From positions 567,341 to 631,340 of the forward strand of contig CAIIXF020000008.1 of NCBI GenBank assembly GCA_903813345.2: a DNA stretch of 64,000 nt, given 5' to 3'. A model generated the notes under the pieces. It was not told the DNA's origin. It worked only from the letters and a program-made list of their open reading frames with translations, and ran no database searches. Within the stretch, counting starts at the first letter, position 1, and each line of letters begins with the position of its first letter. The translations under genes were made by a program, and so were the position numbers. This document shows, piece by piece, positions 23,726-34,889 of this stretch. The stretch comes from Owenia fusiformis (Eukaryota; Annelida; Polychaeta; Sabellida; Oweniidae).

Positions 23726-25010
23726 AAATATCATTTTGCGGAAAATGCATATAACCAGAATCAAAAAAATTACTGTGCAATTTGAAAACTACATTTATGA
23801 GCAGTAAATGAATTGATATTTGTTAGTAGTGAACACGAGAGCCTTGTTTTGTTAAAAACATGTCATAGTGAAGTTACACTTCACTAAAAACGTTTGGCAA
23901 CCTTAGGCACGGGGTGAGATTTAATTTTGGGAAGACCTCAGAGCATGAGATTTTAGAATTAGAAATAACAATAATTTCGCACAATTAACTTAAAAGCATG
24001 CTTCTTCTCGGACAAAATAACCCATCTTGGGCAATGGCTAAATCTGTCCCAAGAATTTTGTTTTAAGCCAGTTCTGGTCCAATACGAAGTTATTGAAAGT
24101 TATTGAAAACAGTGCAGACGTCCCATAATCCGAATGATTTTTACAACATTGACGCATGAATATCTCGAATTGTCATAATATTGATGAAACACATGTTCTT
24201 TCAAATGTGTAACTTTCTGTTTTGTTTTATTTCGATTAACATTTAAAATATTTCTTGGTACATACCTGGGGCTGGCAAGTCCCCGAAACCAATTGCGTTA
24301 AATAATTAATTATAAAAAAAGTCGTTGTGAAATGAATTATTTAAAAGCGTATTTCATTTATAAACACAAGCATTTGTTCTTTATTCATTCTCTCATTTGT
24401 TCAGTATTTATTTGCGCATCACTTTTCCAAAGAAAAATCAATCATTGCAAAAACGATTTTTTTTTTTAGATACACTCCAATCATCTAAGAGATTGTATAG
24501 AATTCAAATTGTTATTGTTCCAGTTTACTTGCTCTCCATTTTCATGTTAATGTCATGATATGTTTAGCAAATAAATTATATAATAAAAAAAACGTTGAAA
24601 AATCATATGGTATTAATCTTCAAATAATGAAGGCCTAATTTGTTATCAATCCGTCTGAACTTAACAAAATAACAGTAGCTTGTATTATATCCACTAAAAG
24701 GTTTTTATTATCAATTGCGGTTGATCTGCTCTGGGGAACTTACCACTGAGCTCCGGGGACGTCCAAAGAAATATTTTTAATTTTTTAAAACAAAGCATAA
24801 CCATCAGTAATACGACTATCGCGGATAGTTTAAAAACCCTTCGTGTAAACGTTGTGAAAAGTTATCATAGAAGAAAAAGAATGATAAGCCATTGCATGAG
24901 CTGATTTATTTTGTCCAGATGAAGTAGCTTAAGTTAAAGAATAAATTGTGCGAAATAGTTTATATTCCTTGGAAACAAATCATACTCCAGGGTCTTCCAG
25001 AAATCACTCG
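23726..25010. other. Non-coding AT-rich stretch, nothing recognised
   Basis: The missing last alpha-subunit exon would be expected on this side, but no recognisable remnant was found. No terminal repeats were recognised. Confidence 0.45.
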
Positions 25011-25014
25011 AATT

Positions 25015-25815
25015 AATGGTGGATTCGGGGCAAATCAGATTTCAGGATGTGTATTCAGTAAAAGATTCACCGAAATAAATTTTGGTGCAGAAAATTAATT
25101 ATAAGTTGTCTGACTTTTTTGCACGTTGCCTGTTTATTTTACTTTGCGAACATTAAAGTTACAAAGCTACAATGTCATTTTTGAAAATCATTTTTACGTC
25201 CTATGTTATTTCAATGGGAGAGGTTTCTTGATAAAGCCTATTACTTTCAGACTTTTCTCATGTCATTCCTTGTCATGTCTATTTTCTAAAAATCACAACA
25301 GTGCATACTTTATTCCAGGAAAACTAAAGATTTTTACAAAAATGTATTATTTTTCTATAAGAATGGTTACAACACCATTCTTATTATTTGGGAGAATTTA
25401 AACATTTTTCACTCATTTTTGCACTTTGAATCACTGATAACTTCACCAATTTATAACATATTGTGAATCTTTTGGGAGATATTGTATTTGATATTGTAAG
25501 GAATAGATTGGTAGGTCAATCATACATGTAATTTTGTCACACCCTATAGATCAGATTCTGCCTTTCATGAAGGTATTAAAATGAATTACATTTCCCCTCC
25601 CAAAATAGTTTTTTCTTTACAAATTATGCATATGAGAATTCAAACCTAAAGATGCTTTAATACATAATCCAATGGGTTAGTTAGGATTACCAAACTTTTG
25701 GAGGGAGTGTAATTGTATAAATTGCATTATTTGAGGAACCCTAATGAAGGGGGGATTTCTGAATAACATAAAAATAGAACCCCCGGTCACCAAATCCTGG
25801 CTACGCCACTGAGAA
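25015..25815. repeat. Nested repeat debris
   Basis: Positions 25018-25235 match the middle of the mariner-like MITE at 20.7-21.5 kb. Positions 25640-25712 match its right end (AATTCAAACCTAAAGATGC through TTTTGGAGGGAGTGTA). Between them, 25365-25580 is the partner of the repeat at 1510-1735. Positions 25755-25812 end in CCTGGCTACGCCACTG, a hAT-like terminus. Together they look like one MITE opened by later insertions. The 91-residue frame at 25126 is a product of this repeat. Confidence 0.7.
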
Positions 25816-27070
25816 TGTGTTCTAAAATTCCCTCCATGGATTCAAAACCTGAATATAGTTCATTCTATAATGAACATGAACTAAAGAGAATTAGTTCCAA
25901 ATGACACTGCCAGTCTTCCTGATTCATTTCAATGAAAAATTTAAATAGACAGTGGATAATATGTGCAGTAGTATGATCTTCTGGAGTAGCTCAACAAATT
26001 ACAATGATTTGTGTTATGTTATGCAGTAAATCTTGGCCCATCAAGAATTGGGAGATTGAGGTATCTCTTGGAGCTGTCTGCTATACTACACTGCTGTGAT
26101 ACTGTACTACATTCACAACACTGTCTAATAGCATAATTGCTAGTTTGAACCTTTGAGCCATGGAATAAGCTTCTGATAAGAATGTCTAAATCATTATTTG
26201 TCATTGAGAGAACATAGAATAGAATCTTTACATTTGAGAAATATTACCATACACATGTTTACTGAGTATTCATTCATAGATATTTCAGAATCGGGGGGGA
26301 GGGGGATTAACCCCAGAGTTCAAAGATGACTACATTTATAATGTAAACATGTATTGAGATGACGTACAGTTGGTACACTTCTGATTGGTCCAAATCGATA
26401 AACAAAAATGGCGGATTCAAATTTTCTAATAACATCATAGCTTGGATTTTCACATCAAGATAAAGAAAAGTGCAATGAATATGCTTACATCCATTTAAAC
26501 CTCACGACGACGTGTAATATTAGAAAACTAACTCGTGAGAAGGATGTGTCCGGATATATGCCCTTTTGGTCCCTCAGTCAAATGTATGTGAAATATGGTT
26601 TTTATTACTGTCCTAGTTATATTTGATAAGTATATTTACTTTTTCACGAGTTTTGATGCAAAATTAACCCCCTGCTGAGAGTCAGAATAAGTATCTGAAC
26701 AAATAAAGAGGGTCATTATCATAGAAAAAACACCAATGGCAACATGTATGACATACAAAGGAGAAATAACTTAAGACCCATGAAGAATTAAAAAGAAAAT
26801 CATATTTTTGAAATGTATTTTAGGATTAAAATTTTTTTCAAATTTTTGAATTTCCCGCCAGTTTAATTTGAAGGGGGAAAAACAAGATGGCTGCCATTTG
26901 ATGTAAGAAATATCAGAAAAAAGCTTCACTTTTAGTTTTGCACAATGAGCACAGTTTTCCGGTTTAGGTTTTTTTGACTGATTCTGAATCTTCATCACCA
27001 GGGTCATGTATAGAGATTATAATATTGAAACCAAAATGTTGTGCTCAGCATGAATTTGACTGAAATATGT
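25816..27070. other. Non-coding stretch
   Basis: No gene is supported. At about 26360-26430, TGACGTAC, GATTGGTCC and AAAATGGCGG occur together, resembling CRE, CCAAT-box and YY1 words of promoters, but the ATG in that context opens a frame of only about ten codons. The 78-residue minus frame at 26771-27007 has no recognisable domain. Confidence 0.4.
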
Positions 27071-27072
27071 GT

Positions 27073-27415
27073 AAAGGACGATTCTCGGTTTGGAGAACGA
27101 AGTTCATCAATCTAAATGAGCATTATCCCTACTTCGGACAAATTTGATTTTTTTTTACATAATATAGATTTAAATGTCCTCTTTTGAATAGTCATATTTT
27201 AATTTGGGTAAAATTTCTAGATTTTTCGCAAAAAAATATTATCGCAGTACACTGATGAACTTCTTTCCCTTCAGACCAATTTGTTATTTTTACATCTTGT
27301 AGATTTAAATGTCCTCTTTTGAATATTCATAGTTTAATTTGGGTAATACTTCTATATTTTTCATTAAAAAAATTATTAGCCCAAGAGACTGTTCTCCAAA
27401 CCGAGAATCGTCCTT
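27073..27415. mobile_element. MITE (~343 bp) with AAGGACGATTCTCGG ends
   Basis: AAGGACGATTCTCGGTTTGG at the left and its inverse at the right form a 25-bp perfect terminal repeat that ends in GAGAAC. Inside, a segment of about 125 bases is tandemly duplicated: AGATTTAAATGTCCTCTTTT occurs at about 27167 and 27300. The left border reads GTAAAGGAC, like the elements at 28.8 and 35.2 kb. Confidence 0.8.
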
Positions 27416-27965
27416 CACTTACACAATTGAAGTCTCAAAACTGGATGCTCAGTAACTTTGAGTGACTATGATCCCTTGATTACCCAGATAAACACCAATT
27501 CACTTATCCAGAAATACCATTCAATGTCTATACAAAGAAAGTACGCAATATTTTGGAGGATATGTTTCAAAGTTTTTGTATAAATAATTCATTTAATATT
27601 TGCCATTGATTTGTCTTTGATACCAATATTCTTCATCAATTGTGATTCAAATTGATATTTTTGTAATCTCAGAATAGAAGGTATTGAAGTTTAATAATAT
27701 GTGTGATTGAGTTGGTTTATCAGACATTACAATTTTCAATATTTTCTAAGTCGATACCCAAACTCATGGTACATGTAGGTGGTAGGCAGGAGACTAATAC
27801 ATCAGTCATCGCTAAAGCTCTGGGGGTCCACCCCTCTTTTTCAGAATTGATCTCCACAAAAGACATATTACTGATTATCCAATGGTTACAAGGATATATA
27901 TCGAATATCAGGTGAAGATATATTTGATATGTGGATCAAGATATCATATTTTGCAAAAAATCCCC
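27416..27965. other. Non-coding stretch, nothing recognised
   Basis: The 70-residue plus frame at 27703-27915 has no recognisable domain. No repeat boundary was recognised. Confidence 0.4.
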
Positions 27966-28053
27966 AAACCATCGAATATCACTTCTCAAACCATCGAATA
28001 TCACTTCTCAAAAAGTGATATTCGATGGTTTCAAAAGTGATATTCGATGGTTT
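27966..28053. repeat. Double hairpin of CCATCGAATATCACTT
   Basis: AAACCATCGAATATCACTT occurs twice in forward orientation and then twice as its inverse (AAGTGATATTCGATGGTTT). This gives an 88-base nearly perfect palindrome able to fold as one long or two short hairpins. It is followed by T-rich/CAAAA low-complexity DNA to about 28240. Confidence 0.9.
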
Positions 28054-28260
28054 AGATTTTTTCAATAATTTTTTGTCAAATATTTTTCTAAAAAATTTTT
28101 TTAGGTTTTTTTTCTTCAAAATTTTTTTTCAAAATTTTTGAAACCTTCAAAATCTTTTTTCAAAAATGTTTTCCTTCAAATTTTTTTTCAAAAACTTTTT
28201 TTGAAATTTTTTTTTACCATTTTTTCGCTGGATTTAGATTTTCCATGGGATAAACGGACA

Positions 28261-28394
28261 ATCCTATGGTTTTTCAAAAATATCAATTATATCCACTCAT
28301 GGATATCAATATCTTCACTCATTCGCTGCGCTCACTCGTAAAGATATCAATATCCACTCATGGATATAAATGATATTTTTTCAAAACCATAGGA
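28261..28394. repeat. 134-base palindrome with a conserved-looking loop
   Basis: Arms of about 55 bases (28261-28315 and 28340-28394) run from ATCCTATGGTTTTTC inward to GATATCAATATCTT and are mirrored by AAGATATCAATATCC out to ACCATAGGAT. ATATCCACTCATGGATAT within the arms is itself palindromic. The roughly 24-base loop contains CATTCGCTGCGCTCACTCG, GC-rich against its surroundings. Confidence 0.9.
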
Positions 28395-28786
28395 TATTCC
28401 TATAGTATTTGTTCCATAGCCTAGCATATTATGAATGAATATTATTTGGTACTATATAACTGCACTTTATCTTAATTTTTAGAATTAAAACCATGTCAGC
28501 ATGCTGGCATGTCAGCGTCATGATTTTATGATTACTAGTATTGATGAAATGAAATAAATGAACGGTCAGCCTATATTGTTGAGAAATTATTTACTACGTA
28601 TAATTTTTTCCACAATATTTCCTAAAATAAGTTCATTTTCCGTGTGAAACTCCTGTGCACAGAATATAGGCAGTATACCAGTATACGGGTATAGCAATGG
28701 GGGAAAAGAGTCTTGTTAGGTGGAACAGGGAAGGTTCGTGAAAACGTCAGGAAAACACGGAAGGGTAGGGGAGTTTTGTAGGGTAA

Positions 28787-29015
28787 AGGACCGTGAGTTG
28801 TTTGTAGAATGATACACTTTAAAGCATTTAATTGACTTTAAGATTGCACCATATAATCCCCAAAAATATCTCATTTTCAAGTATTATTTATGGATTAACA
28901 CCCAAGTATTGTTACATAGTGTTTTAAAGTGTATTGATGTTTTTTAGATGAAAAACACAAGTGGAATGCATGAACAAGCTCCCTAGATTCATTCTACAAA
29001 CAACTCGCGGTCCTT
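28787..29015. mobile_element. MITE (~230 bp) with AGGACCGTGAGTTG ends and TAA target
   Basis: AGGACCGTGAGTTGTTTGTA at the left and TACAAACAACTCGCGGTCCT at the right are inverted with one mismatch. TAA lies at 28784-28786 and 29016-29018. The 3-bp TAA duplication suggests a PIF/Harbinger-type element. The terminal bases resemble the elements at 27.07 and 35.23 kb. Confidence 0.8.
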
Positions 29016-29018
29016 TAA

Positions 29019-30003
29019 ATACCCACGAAATAAATGTGCTTTTTCGGCAGTATGTATTGTATTCGAATATTTCGTTAACTTCACTTCCTTTCAATTATTA
29101 AATAAATAAAGTCGATGCACTATTGATTTTCCTAAGGGCAAGGAAGATTGCCTCGCAGAGTGCAATATCCATATTCTGTCTCATATGGGAATGTGCTTCA
29201 AAATTCGAATTCCAACAGCCGCCATTTGTTCACTTCAACATTTGGATCGTGAATTTTGGTCTTATTTCCTATCGAAACATTCCAAAACTGAAATTCTTGG
29301 AGTCAACCCTCCTTGCACCAACTAGTTGCACGTCGACGTTGTGCAAACTGCTACAAATTATAAAAGGTGCAATATGCGGTCAGCGTCACTGATCCATACG
29401 CTAAGCGGCTGACAGACTGAGGATGCACAATTTACAAATTATGGCTATTAGGTGAGTGGCTCCTCGGAACATAATGCTGAAATTACCAGTACAATGTTTT
29501 TTTAAAACCAATCTGTCGAGATAGTGTTTTCGAAAATTTATATCTGCATAGCCTGATAGCGGTTTTATTGGATGATTTTTAATTGCGTGTTGACTTAGGG
29601 GCGTCGGCAGAATTGTTGAATTGAAGCCGGGCATAGAAGGCATTCACAGCTCATCCGAGACTAAACAGGGGTCATTATGCTATGAATGAATATGTATACG
29701 TGAGCTGATCATTTTCGAATAAAACATGCCTTCGAAATAATTCGACAAATCGAGAAATAGAGACGGCCGCCGACCTCACAACGTAAAATTAAAAGCCGGG
29801 TATTTTGACTTTCATTGTTCAAAGTTGGAAAAGAATTCTTACTGATGTCCAACCATGCTTCAATTAATGCGCTAAAACGAGTCACATTTACGCATTTGGC
29901 GTGAAGAACGGTAACACGTAACCTGGTTTTATTGGCTGCATTCCATCGGATCATATGTAATAAGTCCATCAATGTGATGTGCTTGTGATACTCGTTTATG
30001 TTG
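29019..30003. other. Stretch without a recognised gene, locally GC-richer
   Basis: About 29120-29660 is less AT-rich than its surroundings and has frames of 89 (plus) and 80 (minus) residues. A minus frame of 87 residues spans 29709-29972. None shows a domain I recognise. A promoter or isolated exon is possible but unsupported. Confidence 0.4.
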
Positions 30004-30374
30004 TATTAGATTCATACTGAATCATTAATGCATATTGACCGAGATATGGCCATGAACAAATACATAGGCGTATCAAATCTAATCTTGGTTTAAAAATCGA
30101 GAAATACGACGTCGTCATTGGTTTGCGGTAAAAACCATGATTTTTCACTCGTCGTTACAGAAAGTTGGCAGAAATTTGTCTTCAGAGGTTTCAGAAAAAA
30201 ACAATCGTACCATTGGAGAGAGCTCATTGTGGGCTAAATTTAGAGTGAAAAACATTTTTAACTCGACGAGATTTAATAGCCCAATTAACGCGCGAATGTG
30301 ATACACATTTGTGCATTTTCAGTGAATTTCTGTGAAAAAATGTTTTACACGTTTGTACCCGTAGCTGGGTGGTA
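30004..30374. repeat. Unit of a ~380-bp repeat, left of the LINE
   Basis: ATTGACCGAGATATGNCC, CGTATCAAATCTAATCTTGG, ATCGAGAAATACGACG, AGTTGGCAGAAATTTGTC and ACCCGTARCTGG occur in this order. They recur at 32.98-33.31 kb on the other side of the LINE. A third, partial unit follows at about 33340-33425 (TTATAAGCTTTCATTAA, ATTGACTGAGATATG). The LINE therefore sits within a short tandem array. Confidence 0.8.
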
Positions 30375-32687
30375 TTTATACCCAAACCTGCAAAAGATAA
30401 CTACAACTCAGATGGGTCGTACAGACCCATTACCCTGGAATCAGTCATAGGAAAGCTCTATGAACATGTAGTTGGTAACAGATTCAATTGGGCAATGGAA
30501 GTAAAAAACATGTTTTCTACATTCCAGGACTCTTACAGAATTTTCCGCAGCTGTACTCATACAGTACTCAGATTGGTACAGGCAGTTCAACAAGGATGGA
30601 ACAAGGGTGAAACCACTATCGCAGTAACCATAGATTATGACTCCTGCTTTGAACGGGTGTGGCGCAGGGGTCTGATTTATAAGCTGCACAGGGGCGGTAT
30701 AGATGGTAGACTTCTATGCTTCATAGACGAGTATCTCAGCAATCGTCAATATTCATTGACTGTGAATAATTTCACTTCTGAGCTTAGAACATCTAAGGTT
30801 GGGATCCCTCAGGGAGCTGTAGTTTCTCCGTCTCTCTGTAATGCCTATACGGCAGACTCCCTTACAAACGTAGTATCCAATCACGGGGAATACGCAGACG
30901 ACGTTATACTTTGGAGTACTGACTATGATCCACACAATGCTACAAACACACTTAACAATGACATTTCAAACCTGTCAAAATGGTGCGACCAGTGGAACAT
31001 GGGCGTTTCACAACATAAATGCAAGGTCATAGTGTTCTCACCGCCAGGCAAGGCTAGACCTAATGTGGACATCAAATTTAACAACATTTCTCTCAATGTT
31101 GTAGAACACACAAAGATACTAGGTGTCATAGTTGATCAGAATCTAAGCTTTGAGGAGCACATACAAGATAGACAGAAAAAAGGCTTTGGAGCATTAAAAA
31201 CAATCTCCAATTTTACAAATTCCAATCAGGGATGCTCACAGACAGTTTTCTGCAACTTATACAAAAGTCTAGTTCAACCAAATCTTGAATATGGATTTGG
31301 TGTAATTGCCACATCCACCGACAAAGCTATCTCTGCGTATAGAACAGTGCACAGACAGGCTCTCCTCAGAGCCACAGGTTGTATCCAATCCACAAGCACT
31401 GAAACATTAGAAATTCTAACGAACTGCACTCCTATTGACATACTGTTCAAATCCAGACAGGCTCAGGAATTTGCCAGAATATGTCTGAAAACTGAATCAA
31501 GTCCACTCTATAAGGAGACAATATTGTGGAAAAACAGCACAGTCACTGAGAGGAGAACAACTGCCTTCAGCATACTACATTCACGACTGATAGAGTTCTG
31601 CAGGAAACTCCCATTAGAACATCTTGAGAAAGAGTACACCTATAGTTACAACTTTAACAACTTTGAATTTACTGGAGCATCAAGAGACTCCAATGAATTC
31701 ACAAAATCTAAAACAGAACAACGAGAGAGAATTACAGACATCCTAGAGAACTGCCCTGCAGACGCAACCATTGTCTTTACAGACGGATCAGCATATGGCA
31801 ATCCAGGACCTACTGGCTCTGCGGCGATTATATATCTACAAGGTCTTAGAGGGGAACCTATTTGTTTAGAACAAGCTATCTCCAACAGAAGCAATAACTT
31901 TGTAGGAGAAGTGAGGGCCATCAACCTTGCACTCACCTTTCTACAAGAAAGTCCACTTTGTAACAACATACTACTATTCTCTGACTGTCAGCCAGCGCTT
32001 ATCACAGCCTTTGAAACAAACGTTCCAAAAAATGAGCTTAACACAGTCATAAATATTCGCAACTCATGCAAAACAATCAGACAAAAAGGTCTGTCAATCA
32101 AATACTATTGGGTTCCAGGACACGTTGATGTCAAAGGCAATGAACTGGCTGACAGTCACGCTAAACGGGCAGCATTAGTTGCTAAAAGCGGAAAATACGC
32201 TGAGGCTAAAATAAACAAACAGCATATATACAGCTTGATCAATAAATCTGTCCAGACAAAGTGGCAGAGACAATATAATAATTCCAAAAAAGTTAGCCAC
32301 ATACAGCGATCAATAGAAAAAGTTGGAACCAGAGCTATCCTGGGAGAGAAAAACAGGAAAACATTCTGTATTACAAACCAAATGTTAAGTGGCCATACAA
32401 AGCTCAATAGCCACCTAAAGAAAATCAATCCCATACTCCCTTCAGACAAGTGCCACAACTGTGACAGGATAGAGACCATTGATCATTTCATACACCACTG
32501 CTCCGAATACAGCGAGATTCGTGAGAGACTATTTTATGAGGCTAATAGTATTCTTCTAGAAAGTGAATATAACCCAGAATTGGACATCAAGACTCTGTCA
32601 GGTCTGAACAAAACTCTAAAACCAGACATCAACAAAAGGTTGAACTACGCTTTTACAACCTTCTTGATGAAAACAAAAAGATTTTAA
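30369..32687 (+). CDS. LINE ORF2 fragment: reverse transcriptase + RNase H + CCHC-type tail
   Basis: The 772-codon open frame encodes most of the pol protein of a non-LTR retrotransposon, which copies its RNA into a nicked chromosomal target. The first codon is GTG inside the conserved VVFIPKP segment, so it is a 5' truncation point, not a real start; the endonuclease and ORF1 are missing. Reverse transcriptase landmarks are YRPITL (18-23), motif A with D89 in AVTIDYDSCF, motif B GIPQGAVVSP (145-154) and motif C YADD (175-178). RNase H follows, with acidic residues D472 (TDGS), E514, D539 and D595 plus H585 in VPGHVDVKGNELAD, so all expected catalytic residues are present. A CHNC...HFIHHC cysteine-histidine motif starts near 695. 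RNase H after the reverse transcriptase suggests the I group of LINEs. No stop interrupts the frame, so the insertion is recent. Confidence 0.92.
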   Translation: MVFIPKPAKDNYNSDGSYRPITLESVIGKLYEHVVGNRFNWAMEVKNMFSTFQDSYRIFRSCTHTVLRLVQAVQQGWNKGETTIAVTIDYDSCFERVWRRGLIYKLHRGGIDGRLLCFIDEYLSNRQYSLTVNNFTSELRTSKVGIPQGAVVSPSLCNAYTADSLTNVVSNHGEYADDVILWSTDYDPHNATNTLNNDISNLSKWCDQWNMGVSQHKCKVIVFSPPGKARPNVDIKFNNISLNVVEHTKILGVIVDQNLSFEEHIQDRQKKGFGALKTISNFTNSNQGCSQTVFCNLYKSLVQPNLEYGFGVIATSTDKAISAYRTVHRQALLRATGCIQSTSTETLEILTNCTPIDILFKSRQAQEFARICLKTESSPLYKETILWKNSTVTERRTTAFSILHSRLIEFCRKLPLEHLEKEYTYSYNFNNFEFTGASRDSNEFTKSKTEQRERITDILENCPADATIVFTDGSAYGNPGPTGSAAIIYLQGLRGEPICLEQAISNRSNNFVGEVRAINLALTFLQESPLCNNILLFSDCQPALITAFETNVPKNELNTVINIRNSCKTIRQKGLSIKYYWVPGHVDVKGNELADSHAKRAALVAKSGKYAEAKINKQHIYSLINKSVQTKWQRQYNNSKKVSHIQRSIEKVGTRAILGEKNRKTFCITNQMLSGHTKLNSHLKKINPILPSDKCHNCDRIETIDHFIHHCSEYSEIRERLFYEANSILLESEYNPELDIKTLSGLNKTLKPDINKRLNYAFTTFLMKTKRF

Positions 32688-32900
32688 TTGTCTAACTCAT
32701 ATAAACTTTAAATGTAAATAAGTTACAAGCTAAGGAACTTTAGTGATTTTAAGAAAAAACAAAAATAAAAATAAAAAGAATCTACAAAAACACTAGAGAC
32801 AGTCACAAGAGTAAAGCACCATTGAAAAAACAGCACCAGAGACTATTAGGTGACATGATAGCACCGTATATATGGACTTAACCAACCAACTTAATCGGGT
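30375..32900 (+). mobile_element. 5'-truncated non-LTR retrotransposon (LINE, I-group-like)
   Basis: The coding part is described separately. After the TAA at 32685-32687 there is a 3' UTR of about 200 bases with an AAAATAAAAATAAAAAG tract, ending near 32870-32900. There the ~380-bp repeat resumes (GAAATAACTTATCC, about 32903). The 5' junction lies in a GGTATTT microhomology shared by the repeat (TTGGTATTTTAT at 33303) and the LINE. A clear target-site duplication was not found. Confidence 0.8.
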
Positions 32901-32902
32901 CG

Positions 32903-33430
32903 AAATAACTTATCCATATGCGCATTGCCCTTGTAATAAGCTTTCATTAACTATAAAATTGATCATTCAATGACGAATATTGACCGAGATATGACCGTGA
33001 ACAAATATCATACGCGTATCAAATCTAATCTTGGTATAAAAATCGAGAAATACGACGTCATTGGTTTGCGGGAAAAACCATGATTTTTCACTCGTCGTTA
33101 CAGAAAGTTGGCAGAAATTTGTCTTCAGGGGTTTCAGAAAAAAATAATTATACCATTGGAAAGAGCTCGATGTGGGCTAAATGATGAGTGAAAAACATTT
33201 TTTAACCCGACTTGTTTTAATAGCCTATTTAACCCGCGAAAATGATACACATTTCTGCATTTTTAATGAAAAATATGTCAAAACTTTAGCACCCGTAACT
33301 GGTTGGTATTTTATCTGACCAAAATAATAAATTCACATACGTAATGCCCTGGTTATAAGCTTTCATTAATTATCAAATTTATAATATAATGATAAATATT
33401 GACTGAGATATGATCGATTAGAAATGCATG
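32903..33430. repeat. Units of the ~380-bp repeat, right of the LINE
   Basis: This contains a second full unit (about 32920-33320) and the start of a third (33330-33425), matching the unit at 30004-30374. TTATAAGCTTTCATTAA or TAATAAGCTTTCATTAA marks unit starts at about 32935 and 33353. Confidence 0.8.
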
Positions 33431-33554
33431 TATACACCATGACGTTCAAAAGCGTGAAATTTAAATGGACTGATCACCGTAGATTACTACGCGATTTTGC
33501 CGAAAGAACAATGGAAATGACGTCTTGGATCTCCTGCTGTGAAGCAAAGGTTTT

Positions 33555-33625
33555 TCAGAGCCGATTTAATCGGCTCTCGCAAACACAAATGTGACGTCAG
33601 AGCCGATTTAATCGGCTCTCGCATT
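33555..33625. repeat. Duplicated hairpin AGCCGATTTAATCGGCT
   Basis: GAGCCGATTTAATCGGCTC occurs at about 33559 and 33602, each followed by TCGCA. Each copy is a perfect 7-bp-stem hairpin. A related hairpin lies at about 16912. GACGTC words adjoin both copies. Confidence 0.85.
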
Positions 33626-34380
33626 GACGGGGTTAAATAATTGAAAATTAACTAATTTGTATCACATTGTAACTCTTAAACACTTGACTATACCCTTCCA
33701 GGAGATTATGCAAAGAAAATGAAAAGCAAACCCCATATATCCCAAAATCATGATCTAACGTTAAAAGAAACAATGTCTAATACCCCCTTTCCTCCCACCA
33801 TTCAGGTCCAATATCAGAATCATAGACCAGAAAACTAAGGGATATTTCATTCATACTGAAGTCGTTACAAAAAGAAGAGAAGAAATTTAAAGCCAAAAAT
33901 TGTTGAAAGCATATTTCTAGATTTACTTTTAGATTTACTTTTACAAATTTGATGACATAAATCAAGATTATTTCTACTCGCATCTACTGTATTTAATTTC
34001 TATTTTTGATAGGGTTTGGTTATTTACAGCAGTATGTTACTCTGCTTATTCCACCTGGAAGTAAAATATGTTTTACTGTAGGATTTAGGGGGGGGGGGTG
34101 ATTTTCGGGCATAGGACTCTGAATGCTGAATTCAAAATTACCACCATTTCTCTGAAAACATAAATGCCAGTTATGAGATTTGGCCTTTTGGTCATCATAT
34201 GACTCGTAGATTGGTACCACATCACATCAGTGAAATAGAATTGGCCAACTAGAGACAGTATTGACTTTACTACTTCCTGTAATGTCAAAAAGACTAGGGA
34301 TTTGATAGAATATGTATTTTGTTTGGTAAGATTTGCTGCTTTGGGGAGTTTCTGGTTTTCCTAGTTACACTTCAGAATAA
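33626..34380. other. Non-coding stretch with a Harbinger-MITE fragment
   Basis: Positions 33953-33987 (GACATAAATCAAGATTATTT to CTACTCGCATCTA) match the end of the MITE copies at 39.6, 41.3 and 49.1 kb. GTAAGATTTGCTGCTTTGG at about 34328 resembles the tail of the tandem-array elements. No gene is supported. Confidence 0.5.
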
Positions 34381-34381
34381 G

Positions 34382-34818
34382 TACCGGATTTTCTCGCATA
34401 TAAGCCCTGGGCGTATAACTGAAAGAAGGGGTTATTTCGTCTGTTATTTTACCTCTTATTTTTCGCCCATGGGCGTATAAGTGTACTACTTTCGATTTTT
34501 GGCCCAGAGGACGTAAAGGTGAGAAGAGCTGATGAATACAATGGTTCATCAAAGACTAACGTACCTACTGTTGTAGTCCTTCCGCATGTTTTGTAAGAAT
34601 TATAAAGAAAATGTCACCTACAACCTTGGACTTAATGTTGAAACAAAGTAACAACAGAACGATCCACCACTGCCACTTATGGCACAGCGTTGAACTTAAT
34701 GTTGAAAAAATCAATAAATAGTCATTTTTATAGGCCCATGGGCGTATAAGCGTACTACATTCGATTTTTGGCCCATGGGCCTAAATTTAGGGGGGCGCAT
34801 ATGCGAGAAAATCTGGTA
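34382..34818. mobile_element. MITE (437 bp) with TACCGGATTTTCTCGCATAT ends
   Basis: The left end is TACCGGATTTTCTCGCATAT; the right end is the inverse of TACCAGATTTTCTCGCATAT. Sub-terminal GGCGTATAAGTGTACTAC and GGCGTATAAGCGTACTAC are direct copies at about 34472 and 34740, each followed by TTCGATTTTTGGCCC. There is no coding frame; the ends resemble a widespread hAT-like type. Confidence 0.75.
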
Positions 34819-34889
34819 ACAGATAGTGATGACTCTTGGTAACTTCACTGAATGATTCATATTGTTCATTGGACCATTTTCTAATTTTG

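Noticed and set aside
26360-26440. A CpG-type promoter with CCAAT and YY1 words
   Set aside because: Motifs are short, the region is AT-rich, and no gene follows on either side.
29709-29972. An 87-residue minus-strand gene
   Set aside because: No recognisable family, no supporting splice or promoter signals.
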